From assembly GCA_020025135.1 (NCBI GenBank), contig JAHHSQ010000008.1:1-45751 (forward strand): a stretch of 45,751 nucleotides of DNA. The letters run 5' to 3'. The notes below the pieces were generated by a model, which was not told where the DNA came from, made no database searches, and saw nothing but the letters and a program-made list of their open reading frames with translations. This document shows positions 22,335-31,319 of the stretch, in pieces. The position numbers and the translations under genes are program-made. Within the stretch, counting starts at the first letter, position 1. The number at the start of each line of letters is the position of its first letter. This stretch comes from Pectinatus sp. (GTDB lineage: Bacteria; Bacillota; Negativicutes; Selenomonadales; Selenomonadaceae).

Positions 22335-24413
22335 GTGGCTAGAGAGTTTTCCTTGCAAAAAACTCGTAACATAGGTATCATTGCCCATATTGATGCCGGT
22401 AAAACCACTACTACAGAACGCATCTTATTCTACACGGGTATTGTTCACAAGATTGGTGAAGTTCATGATGGCGCAGCTACCATGGACTGGATGGAACAGG
22501 AACAGGAAAGAGGTATTACCATTACCTCTGCTGCAACTACTTGTCACTGGAAAGACCATCGCATTAACATTATCGACACACCAGGCCACGTGGACTTTAC
22601 AGTAGAAGTAGAACGTTCCCTCAAGGTATTAGATGGTGCGGTTACCGTACTTTCTGGTAAGAGTGGTGTAGAACCTCAGTCTGAAACCGTTTGGCGTCAA
22701 GCTGAACGCTATCATGTACCGAGAATGGTTTATGTAAACAAGATGGATATCATCGGTGCAAACTTCTACAATGTTTTGCAGATGATGAAAGACCGTTTGC
22801 ATGCTAATCCAATAGCTATTCAGATTCCTATCGGCGCTGAAGATAATTTCCAAGGTATGATTGACCTCATCAAAATGGAAGCTATCCTCTACGAAGATAA
22901 AGAAGGAAAGTTAGAAACCTTTGGCCCAATTCCAGAAGAATTGCAGGCTAAAGCAGAAGAATATCGTCAGAAGATGTTAGATGCCTTGGCTGAAACCGAT
23001 GACGATTTCATGGAAAAATATTTGGACGGTGGCGAAATCACCGAAGAAGACATTAGACGCGTACTCAGAAAGGCAACTATCGATTGCGTTGCCTGCCCAG
23101 TAGTTTGCGGTTCTTCTTACAAGAACAAAGGTATTCAACCGATGTTGGATGCAGTTGTTGATTTCATGCCAGCACCAGTAGATATTCCAGCTATTAAAGG
23201 GGTAAACCCGGAAACCGGTGACGAAGATAAGCGTGAAGCGAGCGATGAAGAACCTTTCGCAGCTTTGGCATTTAAGATAATGACTGACCCTTATGTCGGT
23301 AAACTGGCATTCTTCCGTGTTTATTCTGGCGTGTTGCAGTCTGGTTCTTATGTGTATAACTCCACTAAGGGCAAAAAAGAACGTATCGGTCGTATTTTGC
23401 AGATGCATGCTAATGACCGTAAGGAAATTGATGAAGTTTTCAGCGGTGATATCGCAGCTGCAGTTGGTTTGAAAGATACAACTACTGGTGATACCCTCTG
23501 TGATATGGATAATCCTATCATCTTGGAATCCATGGAATTCCCAGACCCAGTTATCTCTGTCGCAGTAGAACCAAAGACAAAAGCAGACCAAGAAAAAATG
23601 GGTATTGCTTTACAGAAATTGGCAGAAGAAGACCCCACCTTCCGCGTTGCTACCGACCATGAAACTGGTCAGTGCATTATTTCCGGTATGGGCGAATTGC
23701 ACTTGGAAATTATCGTTGACCGTATGTTGCGTGAATTCCATGTTGAATGTAATGTCGGCAAGCCACAGGTTGCTTACAGAGAAACTATTCGCAAATCTGT
23801 CAAGAGTGAAGGTAAGTTCATTCGTCAGTCCGGTGGTAAGGGCCAATATGGTCATTGCTGGTTGGAACTCATTCCACAGGAACCGGGACAAGGCTTCTCC
23901 TTCGAAAGCAAAATTGTCGGCGGTGCTATTCCGAAAGAATATATCAACCCAATTGAAAATGGTATCATAGAAGCTATGGAAAACGGCGTTGTCGCTGGTT
24001 ATCCAATGGTAGACATTAAAGCAATTGTCTACGATGGTTCCTATCACGAAGTCGACTCTTCAGAAATGGCGTTCAAGATTGCCGGCTCTATGGCATTCAA
24101 GAGCGGTGCGCAAAAAGCTAACCCAGTCTTGCTCGAACCTTATGTAAAGGTAGAAGTTACTGTACCAGAAGATTATATGGGCGATGTTATCGGGGACTTA
24201 AATGGTCGTCGTGGTCGCATTGAAGGTATGGAACCGCGCAATGGCGTACAGGTTATCAATGGCGTAGTACCTCTTTCTGAAATGTTCGGCTATGCTACTG
24301 ACTTGCGTTCTAGAACACAAGGCCGTGGTAATTACTCTATGGAAGTTTCTCACTATGAAGAAGTTCCAAAGAGTATCGCAGATGCTATTGTTGCAAAAAA
24401 CAAAGGTGAATAA
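22335..24413 (+). CDS. fusA: Elongation factor G
   Basis: 692-residue translocation GTPase starting at GTG 22335. G1 AHIDAGKTTTTER, G3 DTPGHVDFT and G4 NKMD are in place, followed by domain II and the C-terminal domain IV/V (GGKGQYGHCW, LNGRRGRIEGME). Normal length and standard place between rpsG and tuf. Confidence 0.98.
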   Translation: MAREFSLQKTRNIGIIAHIDAGKTTTTERILFYTGIVHKIGEVHDGAATMDWMEQEQERGITITSAATTCHWKDHRINIIDTPGHVDFTVEVERSLKVLDGAVTVLSGKSGVEPQSETVWRQAERYHVPRMVYVNKMDIIGANFYNVLQMMKDRLHANPIAIQIPIGAEDNFQGMIDLIKMEAILYEDKEGKLETFGPIPEELQAKAEEYRQKMLDALAETDDDFMEKYLDGGEITEEDIRRVLRKATIDCVACPVVCGSSYKNKGIQPMLDAVVDFMPAPVDIPAIKGVNPETGDEDKREASDEEPFAALAFKIMTDPYVGKLAFFRVYSGVLQSGSYVYNSTKGKKERIGRILQMHANDRKEIDEVFSGDIAAAVGLKDTTTGDTLCDMDNPIILESMEFPDPVISVAVEPKTKADQEKMGIALQKLAEEDPTFRVATDHETGQCIISGMGELHLEIIVDRMLREFHVECNVGKPQVAYRETIRKSVKSEGKFIRQSGGKGQYGHCWLELIPQEPGQGFSFESKIVGGAIPKEYINPIENGIIEAMENGVVAGYPMVDIKAIVYDGSYHEVDSSEMAFKIAGSMAFKSGAQKANPVLLEPYVKVEVTVPEDYMGDVIGDLNGRRGRIEGMEPRNGVQVINGVVPLSEMFGYATDLRSRTQGRGNYSMEVSHYEEVPKSIADAIVAKNKGE

Positions 24414-24430
24414 GGAGGAAATGAATTACA

Positions 24431-25618
24431 ATGGCTAAACAAAAGTTTGAAAGAACAAAACCACATGTTAATATTGGTACCATCGGTCACGTTGACCATG
24501 GTAAAACAACTCTTACTGCTGCAATCACAAAGGTGCTCTCCGATAAAGGGTTGGCAAAATTCGAAGATTACAGCATGATTGACAAGGCTCCGGAAGAACG
24601 TGAACGCGGTATTACCATCAACACTGCACACGTTGAATATGAAACTGAACAGAGACACTATGCACACGTTGACTGCCCGGGCCACGCTGACTATGTAAAG
24701 AACATGATTACCGGTGCTGCTCAGATGGACGGCGCTATCCTCGTTGTAAGTGCTGCTGATGGTCCTATGCCTCAGACTCGTGAACACATTTTGCTCGCAC
24801 GTCAGGTTGGCGTTCCTGCAATGGTTGTTTTCTTGAACAAAGTTGACCAGGTTGATGACCCTGAACTCTTGGAACTCGTTGAAATGGAAGTTCGCGAATT
24901 GCTCTCTTCCTACGATTTCCCTGGCGATGAAATTCCAGTAATCTGCGGTTCCGCATTGAAAGCTTTGGAAGGCGACGCAGAACAAGCTGCAAACATTATG
25001 AAACTTATGGATGCTGTTGATAGCTACATCCCAACTCCTACTCGCGACGTAGATCAACCATTCCTTATGCCAGTCGAAGACGTTTTCACCATCACTGGCC
25101 GTGGTACAGTTGCTACCGGTCGTGTTGAACGTGGTCAGCTCAACTTGAACGACGAAGTTGAAATCGTTGGTCTCAGCACTGAAAAGAAAAAGACCATCGT
25201 TACTGGTATCGAAATGTTCCGCAAGAGCATGGATAGTGCAGTTGCTGGCGATAACATCGGTGCTTTGCTCCGTGGTATCGACCGTACTCAAATTGAACGT
25301 GGCCAAGTTCTCGCTAAACCAGGTTCAGTTCATCCACATACCAAATTCAAAGCTCAGGTTTACGTCTTGAAAAAAGAAGAAGGCGGCCGTCATACTCCGT
25401 TCTTCACCAACTATCGTCCACAGTTCTACTTCCGTACTACTGACGTTACTGGCGTTGTTCAGTTACCAGAAGGTACAGAAATGGTTATGCCTGGCGACCA
25501 TATCGAAATGACAATTGAATTAATTACCCCAATTGCTATGGAAAAAGGCTTGAAGTTCGCTATTCGCGAAGGCGGCCACACCGTTGGTGCAGGTAAGGTA
25601 GCAGAAATTATTGAATAA
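24431..25618 (+). CDS. tuf: Elongation factor Tu
   Basis: 395-residue GTPase delivering aminoacyl-tRNA. GHVDHGKTTLTAAIT, DCPGHADYVKNMITGAAQMDGAILVV and NKVD are canonical. Codon use is visibly more C-ending (TTC, GAC, CTC) than in its neighbours, as expected for the most highly expressed gene of the region. A 15-bp hairpin follows. Confidence 0.98.
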   Translation: MAKQKFERTKPHVNIGTIGHVDHGKTTLTAAITKVLSDKGLAKFEDYSMIDKAPEERERGITINTAHVEYETEQRHYAHVDCPGHADYVKNMITGAAQMDGAILVVSAADGPMPQTREHILLARQVGVPAMVVFLNKVDQVDDPELLELVEMEVRELLSSYDFPGDEIPVICGSALKALEGDAEQAANIMKLMDAVDSYIPTPTRDVDQPFLMPVEDVFTITGRGTVATGRVERGQLNLNDEVEIVGLSTEKKKTIVTGIEMFRKSMDSAVAGDNIGALLRGIDRTQIERGQVLAKPGSVHPHTKFKAQVYVLKKEEGGRHTPFFTNYRPQFYFRTTDVTGVVQLPEGTEMVMPGDHIEMTIELITPIAMEKGLKFAIREGGHTVGAGKVAEIIE

Positions 25619-25640
25619 TTTCACATTGAAATAAGTTTTT

Positions 25641-25674
25641 TTATACAAGGGCGACTTATGTCGCCCTTGTATAA
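25641..25674 (+). terminator. Hairpin after tuf, possibly leaky terminator
   Basis: A perfect 15-bp stem (25641-25655/25660-25674, loop TTAT) is followed only by AGTTTTTAC. Since no promoter is visible before rpsJ, partial read-through into the S10 genes is likely. T-runs precede it, so it may act on either strand. Confidence 0.7.
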
Positions 25675-25682
25675 AGTTTTTA

Positions 25683-25770
25683 CTAATGCGATGACGTATT
25701 AGATTGCCTTTCGGTTCTTAAGAAAGGGGAACTAGTGCGGAGAAATGTCCGGTCAAAGAACCCGGGCGAT
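25683..25770 (+). promoter_or_regulatory. Folded leader of the S10 region
   Basis: TAATGCG/CGTATTA (about 25684-25701), CCTTTC/GAAAGG (about 25708-25728) and further G/C-rich pairing precede rpsJ. Leader control of S10 operons by L4 is known in other bacteria; I could not match this fold to a described class. Confidence 0.35.
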
Positions 25771-25782
25771 AAGGAGGAAAAA

Positions 25783-26094
25783 ATGTCCAAACAACAGAAG
25801 ATCCGTATTCGTTTGAAAGCATATGATCACAAAGCACTAGACCAAAGTGCAGTAAAGATTGTAGAAACAGCAAAAAGAACAGGTGCTATGGTCTCAGGTC
25901 CTATCCCTTTGCCAACTGAAAAAAATATTTACACAATTTTAAGGTCTCCACATGTCAACAAGGATTCCCGCGAACAGTTCGAAATGAGAACTCATAAGCG
26001 TTTAATCGACATTCTCGAACCGTCTTCCAAAACGGTTGATGCTTTGATGCGTCTTGACTTACCAGCAGGCGTTGACATTGAAATTAAATTGTAA
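25783..26094 (+). CDS. rpsJ: 30S ribosomal protein S10
   Basis: 103-residue S10, first gene of the S10 block. RIRLKAYDHKALDQSA and RTHKRLIDI are typical. ATG 25783 follows AAGGAGG; an in-frame GTG 48 bases earlier has no support. Confidence 0.97.
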   Translation: MSKQQKIRIRLKAYDHKALDQSAVKIVETAKRTGAMVSGPIPLPTEKNIYTILRSPHVNKDSREQFEMRTHKRLIDILEPSSKTVDALMRLDLPAGVDIEIKL

Positions 26095-26112
26095 TAGGAG
26101 GTGGCAAAGTTA

Positions 26113-26751
26113 ATGAAAGCTATATTAGGTAAAAAAATCGGTATGACTCAGATTTTCACACCTGAAGGGGCAGTTATTCCAGTAACTGTTGTAGAAAGTG
26201 GAAATAATGTCGTACTTCAAAATAAAACCATGGAAAATGATGGCTACAATGCAGTACAACTTGGTTTTGGTGAAATCAAAGCTAAGAAAGCAACCAAAGC
26301 ATTGAGTGGTCATTGTGAAAAAGCTGGTGCTAAACCAGTAAAATTCATTCGCGAAGTGCGTTTGAATGATGCTTCTGAATATAAAGCCGGCGATGTAATC
26401 GGCGTTGACATATTTGCTGAAGGCGATTTGGTTGACGTAATCGGCACTTCCAAAGGTAAAGGATTTGCCGGCGGTATTAAACGTCACAATTTCGCACGTG
26501 GACCAATGAAACACGGTTCCAAATCTCACCGCGAACCAGGTTCAACTGGTGCGATGATCAGTGGTCACGGCGGACGCGTACTGAAAGGCAAAAAATTGCC
26601 AGGACGTATGGGTGCAAATCGCGTTACAGTACAGCGTTTGACAATAGCACGTGTCGACAGCGAACGTAACCTCTTGTTAATCAAGGGTGCTATTCCTGGT
26701 GCTAATAATGGTTTCGTAATGATTCAAGCAACGGTAAAACCGAATAAATAA
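26113..26751 (+). CDS. rplC: 50S ribosomal protein L3
   Basis: 212 residues from ATG 26113 (MKAILGKKIGMTQIF, the canonical start) behind AGGAGGTGG; a GTG 12 bases earlier lies in the ribosome-binding site. The central GTSKGKGFAGGIKRHNF loop reaches the peptidyl transferase centre. Confidence 0.97.
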   Translation: MKAILGKKIGMTQIFTPEGAVIPVTVVESGNNVVLQNKTMENDGYNAVQLGFGEIKAKKATKALSGHCEKAGAKPVKFIREVRLNDASEYKAGDVIGVDIFAEGDLVDVIGTSKGKGFAGGIKRHNFARGPMKHGSKSHREPGSTGAMISGHGGRVLKGKKLPGRMGANRVTVQRLTIARVDSERNLLLIKGAIPGANNGFVMIQATVKPNK

Positions 26752-26771
26752 TTGGAAGGGGGATAATGAAT

Positions 26772-27398
26772 ATGCCTACAGTAGATGTATTTAATATGTC
26801 TGGACAAAAGGTTGGCGATATGGCGCTCAACGAAATGGTGTTCGACGTAGAAATTAACGAAGGATTAGTTCATCAGGCTGTTGTTATGCAATTAGCTGCA
26901 CAGCGCTTGGGAACTCATTCTACCAAAACAAAAGGCTTGGTTCGTGGCGGTGGTCGCAAACCATGGCGTCAAAAAGGCACTGGTCGTGCAAGATGTGGTA
27001 GTATTCGTTCTCCACTATGGATTGGTGGCGGTACGATTTTTGGACCGCATCCACGCTCTTACGCTTTCTCTATGCCGCGTAAACAGCGCCGTTTAGCTAT
27101 TAAATGTGCTTTAACTGATAAAGTTAAGAGCAATGATTTTGTTGTTTTAGAAGATTTGAACTTCGCTGCACCAAAGACCAAAGATTTCATCAAAATGATG
27201 GATGCATTGCAGGCTGGAGAACAGAAAGTATTGGTCATCACCGCTGATGCCAATGAAAATGTAGAAAGATCTTCTCGCAATATACCGGGTGTCAAGGCAA
27301 TCAATGCTGGCGGATTAAATGTTTATGATATCTTAAATCATAATAAGATTTTTATCAGCAAAGATGCTATTGCCCACATTGAGGAGGTATTAGCATAA
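26772..27398 (+). CDS. rplD: 50S ribosomal protein L4
   Basis: 208 residues (210 if the ATG at 26766 is used; 26772 is better spaced from GGAAGGGGG). The tunnel loop KTKGLVRGGGRKPWRQKGTG is intact, so no macrolide-type change is seen. The stop overlaps the rplW start by one base. Confidence 0.96.
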   Translation: MPTVDVFNMSGQKVGDMALNEMVFDVEINEGLVHQAVVMQLAAQRLGTHSTKTKGLVRGGGRKPWRQKGTGRARCGSIRSPLWIGGGTIFGPHPRSYAFSMPRKQRRLAIKCALTDKVKSNDFVVLEDLNFAAPKTKDFIKMMDALQAGEQKVLVITADANENVERSSRNIPGVKAINAGGLNVYDILNHNKIFISKDAIAHIEEVLA

Positions 27399-27679
27399 TG
27401 GAAGCAAGAGAAATAATCTTAAAGCCGTTAGTAACTGAACGCACCACTTCCCTTATGGCGGAAGGCAAATACGTTTTCAAAGTTGCTAAAAAAGCCAACA
27501 AAGTTGAAATTCGCAAAGCCGTAGAAGAAATCTGGGGCGTAAAAGTTCTCAGCGTGAATACAGTTAATGTTGCTGGCAAAACCAAAAGAGTCGGTCGCAA
27601 CGTCGGAAGAACATCCGATTATAAAAAGGCAATCGTAAAATTAGCTCCTGGAAATACAATCGAATTTTTCCAGGCATAA
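27398..27679 (+). CDS. rplW: 50S ribosomal protein L23
   Basis: 93-residue L23 at the tunnel exit, docking site for trigger factor and SRP. IILKPLVTERTTSLM and YVFKVAKKANKVEIRKAVEEIW are conserved. TAATG overlap with rplD. Confidence 0.97.
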   Translation: MEAREIILKPLVTERTTSLMAEGKYVFKVAKKANKVEIRKAVEEIWGVKVLSVNTVNVAGKTKRVGRNVGRTSDYKKAIVKLAPGNTIEFFQA

Positions 27680-27702
27680 TCTAAGAGAAGGAGGTATATG
27701 AA

Positions 27703-28542
27703 GTGGCAATAAAGAAATTTAAACCTTATGCTCCTGGCAGAAGATTTATGAGTGTTTCTTCCTTCGAAGAAATTACAACAGATAAACCAGAAAAATCCTT
27801 ATTAGAAAGTTTACATCAACGCGGCGGCCGCAATATGCAGGGTCGTTTGACTGTTAGACATCAAGGTGGCGGACATAAACGCCGTTATCGCGTTATCGAC
27901 TTCAAACGCAATAAGGACGGTATTGCTGCTCGTGTAGCAACAATTGAATATGACCCAAATCGCAGTGCTCGCATCGCATTGTTGAATTATGTAGACGGTG
28001 AAAAACGTTACATCTTGGCTCCAAATGGATTAAAAGTAGGTGACGTTGTTGTTTCCGGTCCAGACGCTGATATTAAAGTCGGCAATGCTCTGCCTATCAT
28101 CAACATCCCTCTCGGTTCTATGTTGCACAATATCGAAATGAAAATCGGCAAAGGTGGTCAGTTGGTACGCTCTGCTGGTGCTGCAGCTCAGTTGATGGCC
28201 AAAGAAGGCAAATACGCTCTCTTGCGTATGCCGTCTGGCGAATTGCGTAAGATTCACGTTAACTGCCGTGCTACTATCGGTCAAGTAGGTAACTTAGACC
28301 ACGAAAACATTTCCATTGGTAAAGCAGGTCGCTCCCGTTGGCTCGGCATTCGCCCAGCAAACCGTGGGGTTGCGATGAACCCAATCGACCATCCGCATGG
28401 TGGTGGGGAAGGTAGAAGCCCTGTCGGACGTAAACATCCTGTTACCAAATGGGGTAAATGTGCAATGGGTGCTAAGACCCGTCATAAGAAACCTTCCGAT
28501 AAATTTATTGTTAAACGTCGCATAAATCGTCGTGCAAAATAA
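27703..28542 (+). CDS. rplB: 50S ribosomal protein L2
   Basis: 279-residue L2 starting at GTG 27703 after AAGGAGG. GRNMQGRLTVRHQGGGHKRRYR and the catalytic-centre region NPIDHPHGGGEGR are intact. It is followed by a 20-bp palindrome. Confidence 0.97.
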   Translation: MAIKKFKPYAPGRRFMSVSSFEEITTDKPEKSLLESLHQRGGRNMQGRLTVRHQGGGHKRRYRVIDFKRNKDGIAARVATIEYDPNRSARIALLNYVDGEKRYILAPNGLKVGDVVVSGPDADIKVGNALPIINIPLGSMLHNIEMKIGKGGQLVRSAGAAAQLMAKEGKYALLRMPSGELRKIHVNCRATIGQVGNLDHENISIGKAGRSRWLGIRPANRGVAMNPIDHPHGGGEGRSPVGRKHPVTKWGKCAMGAKTRHKKPSDKFIVKRRINRRAK

Positions 28543-28551
28543 TGTACTGAA

Positions 28552-28571
28552 GACTGCCTAATTAGGCAGTC
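28552..28571 (+). repeat. Perfect 20-bp palindrome between rplB and rpsS
   Basis: GACTGCCTAATTAGGCAGTC is fully self-complementary and lies 9 bases after rplB and about 20 before rpsS. There is no T-run, so RNA processing or a protein-binding hairpin fits better than termination. Confidence 0.6.
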
Positions 28572-28591
28572 AGAGGAAAGGAGGAGACATT

Positions 28592-28873
28592 TTGTCAAGA
28601 TCTATAAAAAAAGGACCTTTCGTACAAGATAGCTTGTTGAAAAAAGTTACTGCTTTGAATGAAAGCAATGAACATAAAGTGATTAAAACCTGGTCTAGAA
28701 GCTCTACAATATTGCCAGAGTTTGTTGGACACACCATTGCTGTCCATGATGGACGTAAACACGTTCCAGTTTATATCACCGAAGATATGGTTGGTCATAA
28801 ATTGGGTGAATTCGCTCCGACCCGTACTTTTAAAGGACATTCTGGGGAAGAACGTAAGACCGCTGTAAAATAA
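28592..28873 (+). CDS. rpsS: 30S ribosomal protein S19
   Basis: 93 residues, TTG start after GGAGGAGA. SRSIKKGPFVQDSLL and HNGR-like HDGRKHVPVYI, EFAPTRTFKGH are typical. Binds 16S rRNA in the head with S13. Confidence 0.97.
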   Translation: MSRSIKKGPFVQDSLLKKVTALNESNEHKVIKTWSRSSTILPEFVGHTIAVHDGRKHVPVYITEDMVGHKLGEFAPTRTFKGHSGEERKTAVK

Positions 28874-28894
28874 GCATTGAAAGGAGGGACTTTA

Positions 28895-29227
28895 GTGGAA
28901 GCTAAAGCCGTAGCTAAATATATTCGCATCGCTCCTCGCAAATCCCGCGTTGTCATCGACCTCATCCGCGGCAAAAGCGTAGCAGATGCTTTCGCTATTT
29001 TAAAATTCACTCCGAAAGTCGGAGCAGAAGTAGTAGATAAAGTTTTGCGTTCTGCCGTAGCAAACGCTGAAAACAATTTTGACATGAATGTTGATGCCCT
29101 TTATGTTTCAGAAGCATATGTTGACCAAGGACCTACTCTGAAACGCATTCATCCGCGTTCTCGTGGACAGGCTTTTAAAATTTTAAAACGCACGTCACAT
29201 ATTACCATCGTGGTAAAAGAAAAATAA
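28895..29227 (+). CDS. rplV: 50S ribosomal protein L22
   Basis: 110 residues from GTG 28895, chosen because AAGGAGGG (28881-28888) sits seven bases upstream. AKYIRIAPRKSRVVIDLIRGK and the C-terminal tunnel hairpin GPTLKRIHPRSRGQAF are intact. Confidence 0.97.
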   Translation: MEAKAVAKYIRIAPRKSRVVIDLIRGKSVADAFAILKFTPKVGAEVVDKVLRSAVANAENNFDMNVDALYVSEAYVDQGPTLKRIHPRSRGQAFKILKRTSHITIVVKEK

Positions 29228-29242
29228 AAAGGAGGAGTAGTT

Positions 29243-29914
29243 TTGGGTCAGAAAGTCAATCCTAATGGGATGCGTATCGGCATTATCAAAACTTGGGATG
29301 CAAAATGGTACGCTGACAAAGATTATGCTGCAAACTTGCATGAAGACATCCGCATTCGTGCATTCTTAAAAGAAGAACTGAAACAAACAGGCGTGTCTAA
29401 GATAGAAACAGAACGTTCTAAAAACCGCTTGAAGTTAACTATTCATACCGCAAAACCAGGAATGGTCATCGGACGCGGTGGTGCTGGTATCGAACAGTTG
29501 AAAAACAGCTTAAAGGCTTATACCAATAAGCATGTAGAAATCAATATCGTAGAAATTAAACATCCGGATATGGATTCCGTTTTAGTAGCGGAAAATATCG
29601 CTTCTCAGTTGGAACGCCGCATCGCTTTCCGTCGTGCTATGAAACAGGCAGTATCCCGCACCATGCGCATGGGCGCGTTGGGAATAAAGGTAACTGTTAG
29701 CGGACGTTTAGGTGGCGCTGAAATCGCTAGAACTGAATCTTACAGAGAAGGCAGTATTCCTTTGCACACCTTGCGTGCTGATATCGACTATGGTACAGCA
29801 GAAGCGCATACAACTTATGGCCGTATCGGCGTAAAAGTATGGATTTTCAAAGGGCAAATCCTTCCGGAAAAAAAACAGCAGGTAGAAAAAGCTGTTGAAG
29901 GGGGTAGAGCTTAA
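29243..29914 (+). CDS. rpsC: 30S ribosomal protein S3
   Basis: 223 residues with TTG start (GQKVNPNGMRIGI). KH-domain loop PGMVIGRGGAGIE and C-terminal GRLGGAEIARTE are conserved. Its stop directly abuts the rplP start. Confidence 0.97.
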   Translation: MGQKVNPNGMRIGIIKTWDAKWYADKDYAANLHEDIRIRAFLKEELKQTGVSKIETERSKNRLKLTIHTAKPGMVIGRGGAGIEQLKNSLKAYTNKHVEINIVEIKHPDMDSVLVAENIASQLERRIAFRRAMKQAVSRTMRMGALGIKVTVSGRLGGAEIARTESYREGSIPLHTLRADIDYGTAEAHTTYGRIGVKVWIFKGQILPEKKQQVEKAVEGGRA

Positions 29915-30355
29915 ATGTTGATGCCAAAGAGAACAAAATATCGCAAGCAGTTCCGTGGTAGAATGAAAGGTCAAGCACATCGCGGCAATACCGTTTCTCA
30001 CGGTGAATTCGGCTTGCAGGCTCTGGAACCAGCATGGATTACCAATCGTCAAATCGAAGCTGCTCGTATTGCAATGACCCGTTATATTAAACGTGGTGGT
30101 CAGGTTTGGATTAAAATATTCCCAGATAAACCAGTTACAGCAAAACCAGCAGAAACTCGTATGGGTAGTGGTAAAGGTTCGCCAGAATACTGGGTAGCAG
30201 TAGTTAAACCAGGTCGTATTATGTTCGAAATGGGTGGTGTAACGGAAGCTGTTGCGAAAGAAGCAATGCGTCTTGCCGGTCATAAACTGCCAATCAGAAC
30301 AAAATTCGTCAGACGTGCCGATGAAAAAAAGGAAGGTGAAGTAAATGAAGGCTAA
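29915..30355 (+). CDS. rplP: 50S ribosomal protein L16
   Basis: 146 residues. MLMPKRTKYRKQFRGRMKG, then GSGKGSPEYWVAVVKPGRIMFE; contacts the A-site tRNA. ATG 29915 is used; another ATG lies two codons in. It overlaps rpmC by 11 bases. Confidence 0.97.
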   Translation: MLMPKRTKYRKQFRGRMKGQAHRGNTVSHGEFGLQALEPAWITNRQIEAARIAMTRYIKRGGQVWIKIFPDKPVTAKPAETRMGSGKGSPEYWVAVVKPGRIMFEMGGVTEAVAKEAMRLAGHKLPIRTKFVRRADEKKEGEVNEG

Positions 30356-30548
30356 TGAAATACGTGATTTGAGCCAGGGAGAACTTAACCAAAAACTTAC
30401 TTCGCTTAAAGAAGAACTCTTTAATCTGAGATTCCAACACGCTACCGGACAGCTAGAAAATCCGATGCGTATCAAAGCTGTTAAGAAAGATATTGCTCGC
30501 ATTAAGACAATCTTGCGCGAACAAGAAATAAAAAAGGAACAGGCTTAA
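30345..30548 (+). CDS. rpmC: 50S ribosomal protein L29
   Basis: 67-residue helical-hairpin protein next to the tunnel exit: ANEIRDLSQGELNQKLTSLK and LRFQHATGQLENPMRIK. Its start lies inside the rplP end behind GGAAGGTG. Confidence 0.97.
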   Translation: MKANEIRDLSQGELNQKLTSLKEELFNLRFQHATGQLENPMRIKAVKKDIARIKTILREQEIKKEQA

Positions 30549-30580
30549 TTGCAGATTAGCGGAGGAAGGGAGGTCATTTG

Positions 30581-30838
30581 ATGAGCGAAAGAAACGAACG
30601 CAAAGTAAAAGTTGGCAAAGTTATCAGCGATAAGATGGAAAAAACCATCGTGGTAGCTGTTGAAGATGTAAAACAACATCCTATCTACAAAAAAGCTGTG
30701 AAGAGCACTGTAAAATTCAAGGCTCACGACGATAAAGAAGAAGCAAAAATCGGTGATATCGTTTCTATCATGGAAACACGTCCATTATCCAAGACAAAAC
30801 GTTGGAGATTAGTTAAAATAATAGAAAGAGCAAAATAA
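30581..30838 (+). CDS. rpsQ: 30S ribosomal protein S17
   Basis: 85 residues from ATG 30581 (a TTG directly before it is not needed). KVISDKMEKTIVVAVE and DIVSIMETRPLSKTKRWRLV are the OB-fold signature. Last gene before a folded spacer. Confidence 0.97.
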   Translation: MSERNERKVKVGKVISDKMEKTIVVAVEDVKQHPIYKKAVKSTVKFKAHDDKEEAKIGDIVSIMETRPLSKTKRWRLVKIIERAK

Positions 30839-30847
30839 GCAATATTT

Positions 30848-30912
30848 AAATTGTGTATTCCATAGCCCCAACTTCATTATGGAGGCGGGGCCGGCGTGAG
30901 AAGTCACAATTT
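30848..30912 (+). promoter_or_regulatory. Folded spacer between S10 and spc blocks
   Basis: AAATTGTG (30848-30855) pairs with CACAATTT (30905-30912), enclosing GCCCC/GGGGC (30865-30869/30887-30891). The outer stem ends five bases before AAGGAGG of rplN, so folding could gate rplN translation. No T-run. Confidence 0.5.
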
Positions 30913-30931
30913 TAAGAAGGAGGTAAAGTAA

Positions 30932-31300
30932 TTGATTCAACAACAGACAATGCTGAATGTTGGTGACAACACGGGAGCTAAAGAAATCATGTGCATTCGC
31001 GTGTTAGGTGGTTCTTACCGCAAATACGCCAATATTGGTGATATCATTGTTGCAGCAGTCAAATCAGCAACTCCTGGTGGGATGGTTAAAAAGGGAGAAG
31101 TTGTTAAAGCAGTAGTTGTTCGTTCAACAAAAGGATTGAGAAGAGCAGATGGTTCTTACATCCATTTTGATGAAAACGCAGCTGTTATTATAAAAGACGA
31201 TAAGACCCCGAAAGGCACTCGTATTTTTGGGCCGGTAGCAAGAGAATTACGTGATAAAAACTTCATGAAGATTATCTCTTTGGCACCGGAAGTTCTTTAA
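30932..31300 (+). CDS. rplN: 50S ribosomal protein L14
   Basis: 122 residues, TTG start (IQQQTMLNVGDNTGAKE). KKGEVVKAVVVRSTKGLRR and FGPVARELRDKNFMKI are conserved. First gene of the spc block, downstream of a structured leader. Confidence 0.97.
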   Translation: MIQQQTMLNVGDNTGAKEIMCIRVLGGSYRKYANIGDIIVAAVKSATPGGMVKKGEVVKAVVVRSTKGLRRADGSYIHFDENAAVIIKDDKTPKGTRIFGPVARELRDKNFMKIISLAPEVL

Positions 31301-31319
31301 TGAGTAGGAGGTGTAAAAT

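Noticed and set aside
24353..25306. Long minus-strand open frame opposite tuf
   Set aside because: It is an antisense shadow of the strongly codon-biased tuf gene, has no ribosome-binding site, and its product (rich in Phe, Asn, Cys) resembles no protein.
29708..30502. Minus-strand open frame opposite rpsC-rplP-rpmC
   Set aside because: It lies wholly opposite confirmed ribosomal genes, with low-complexity Phe/Ser/Thr-rich product and no initiation signal.
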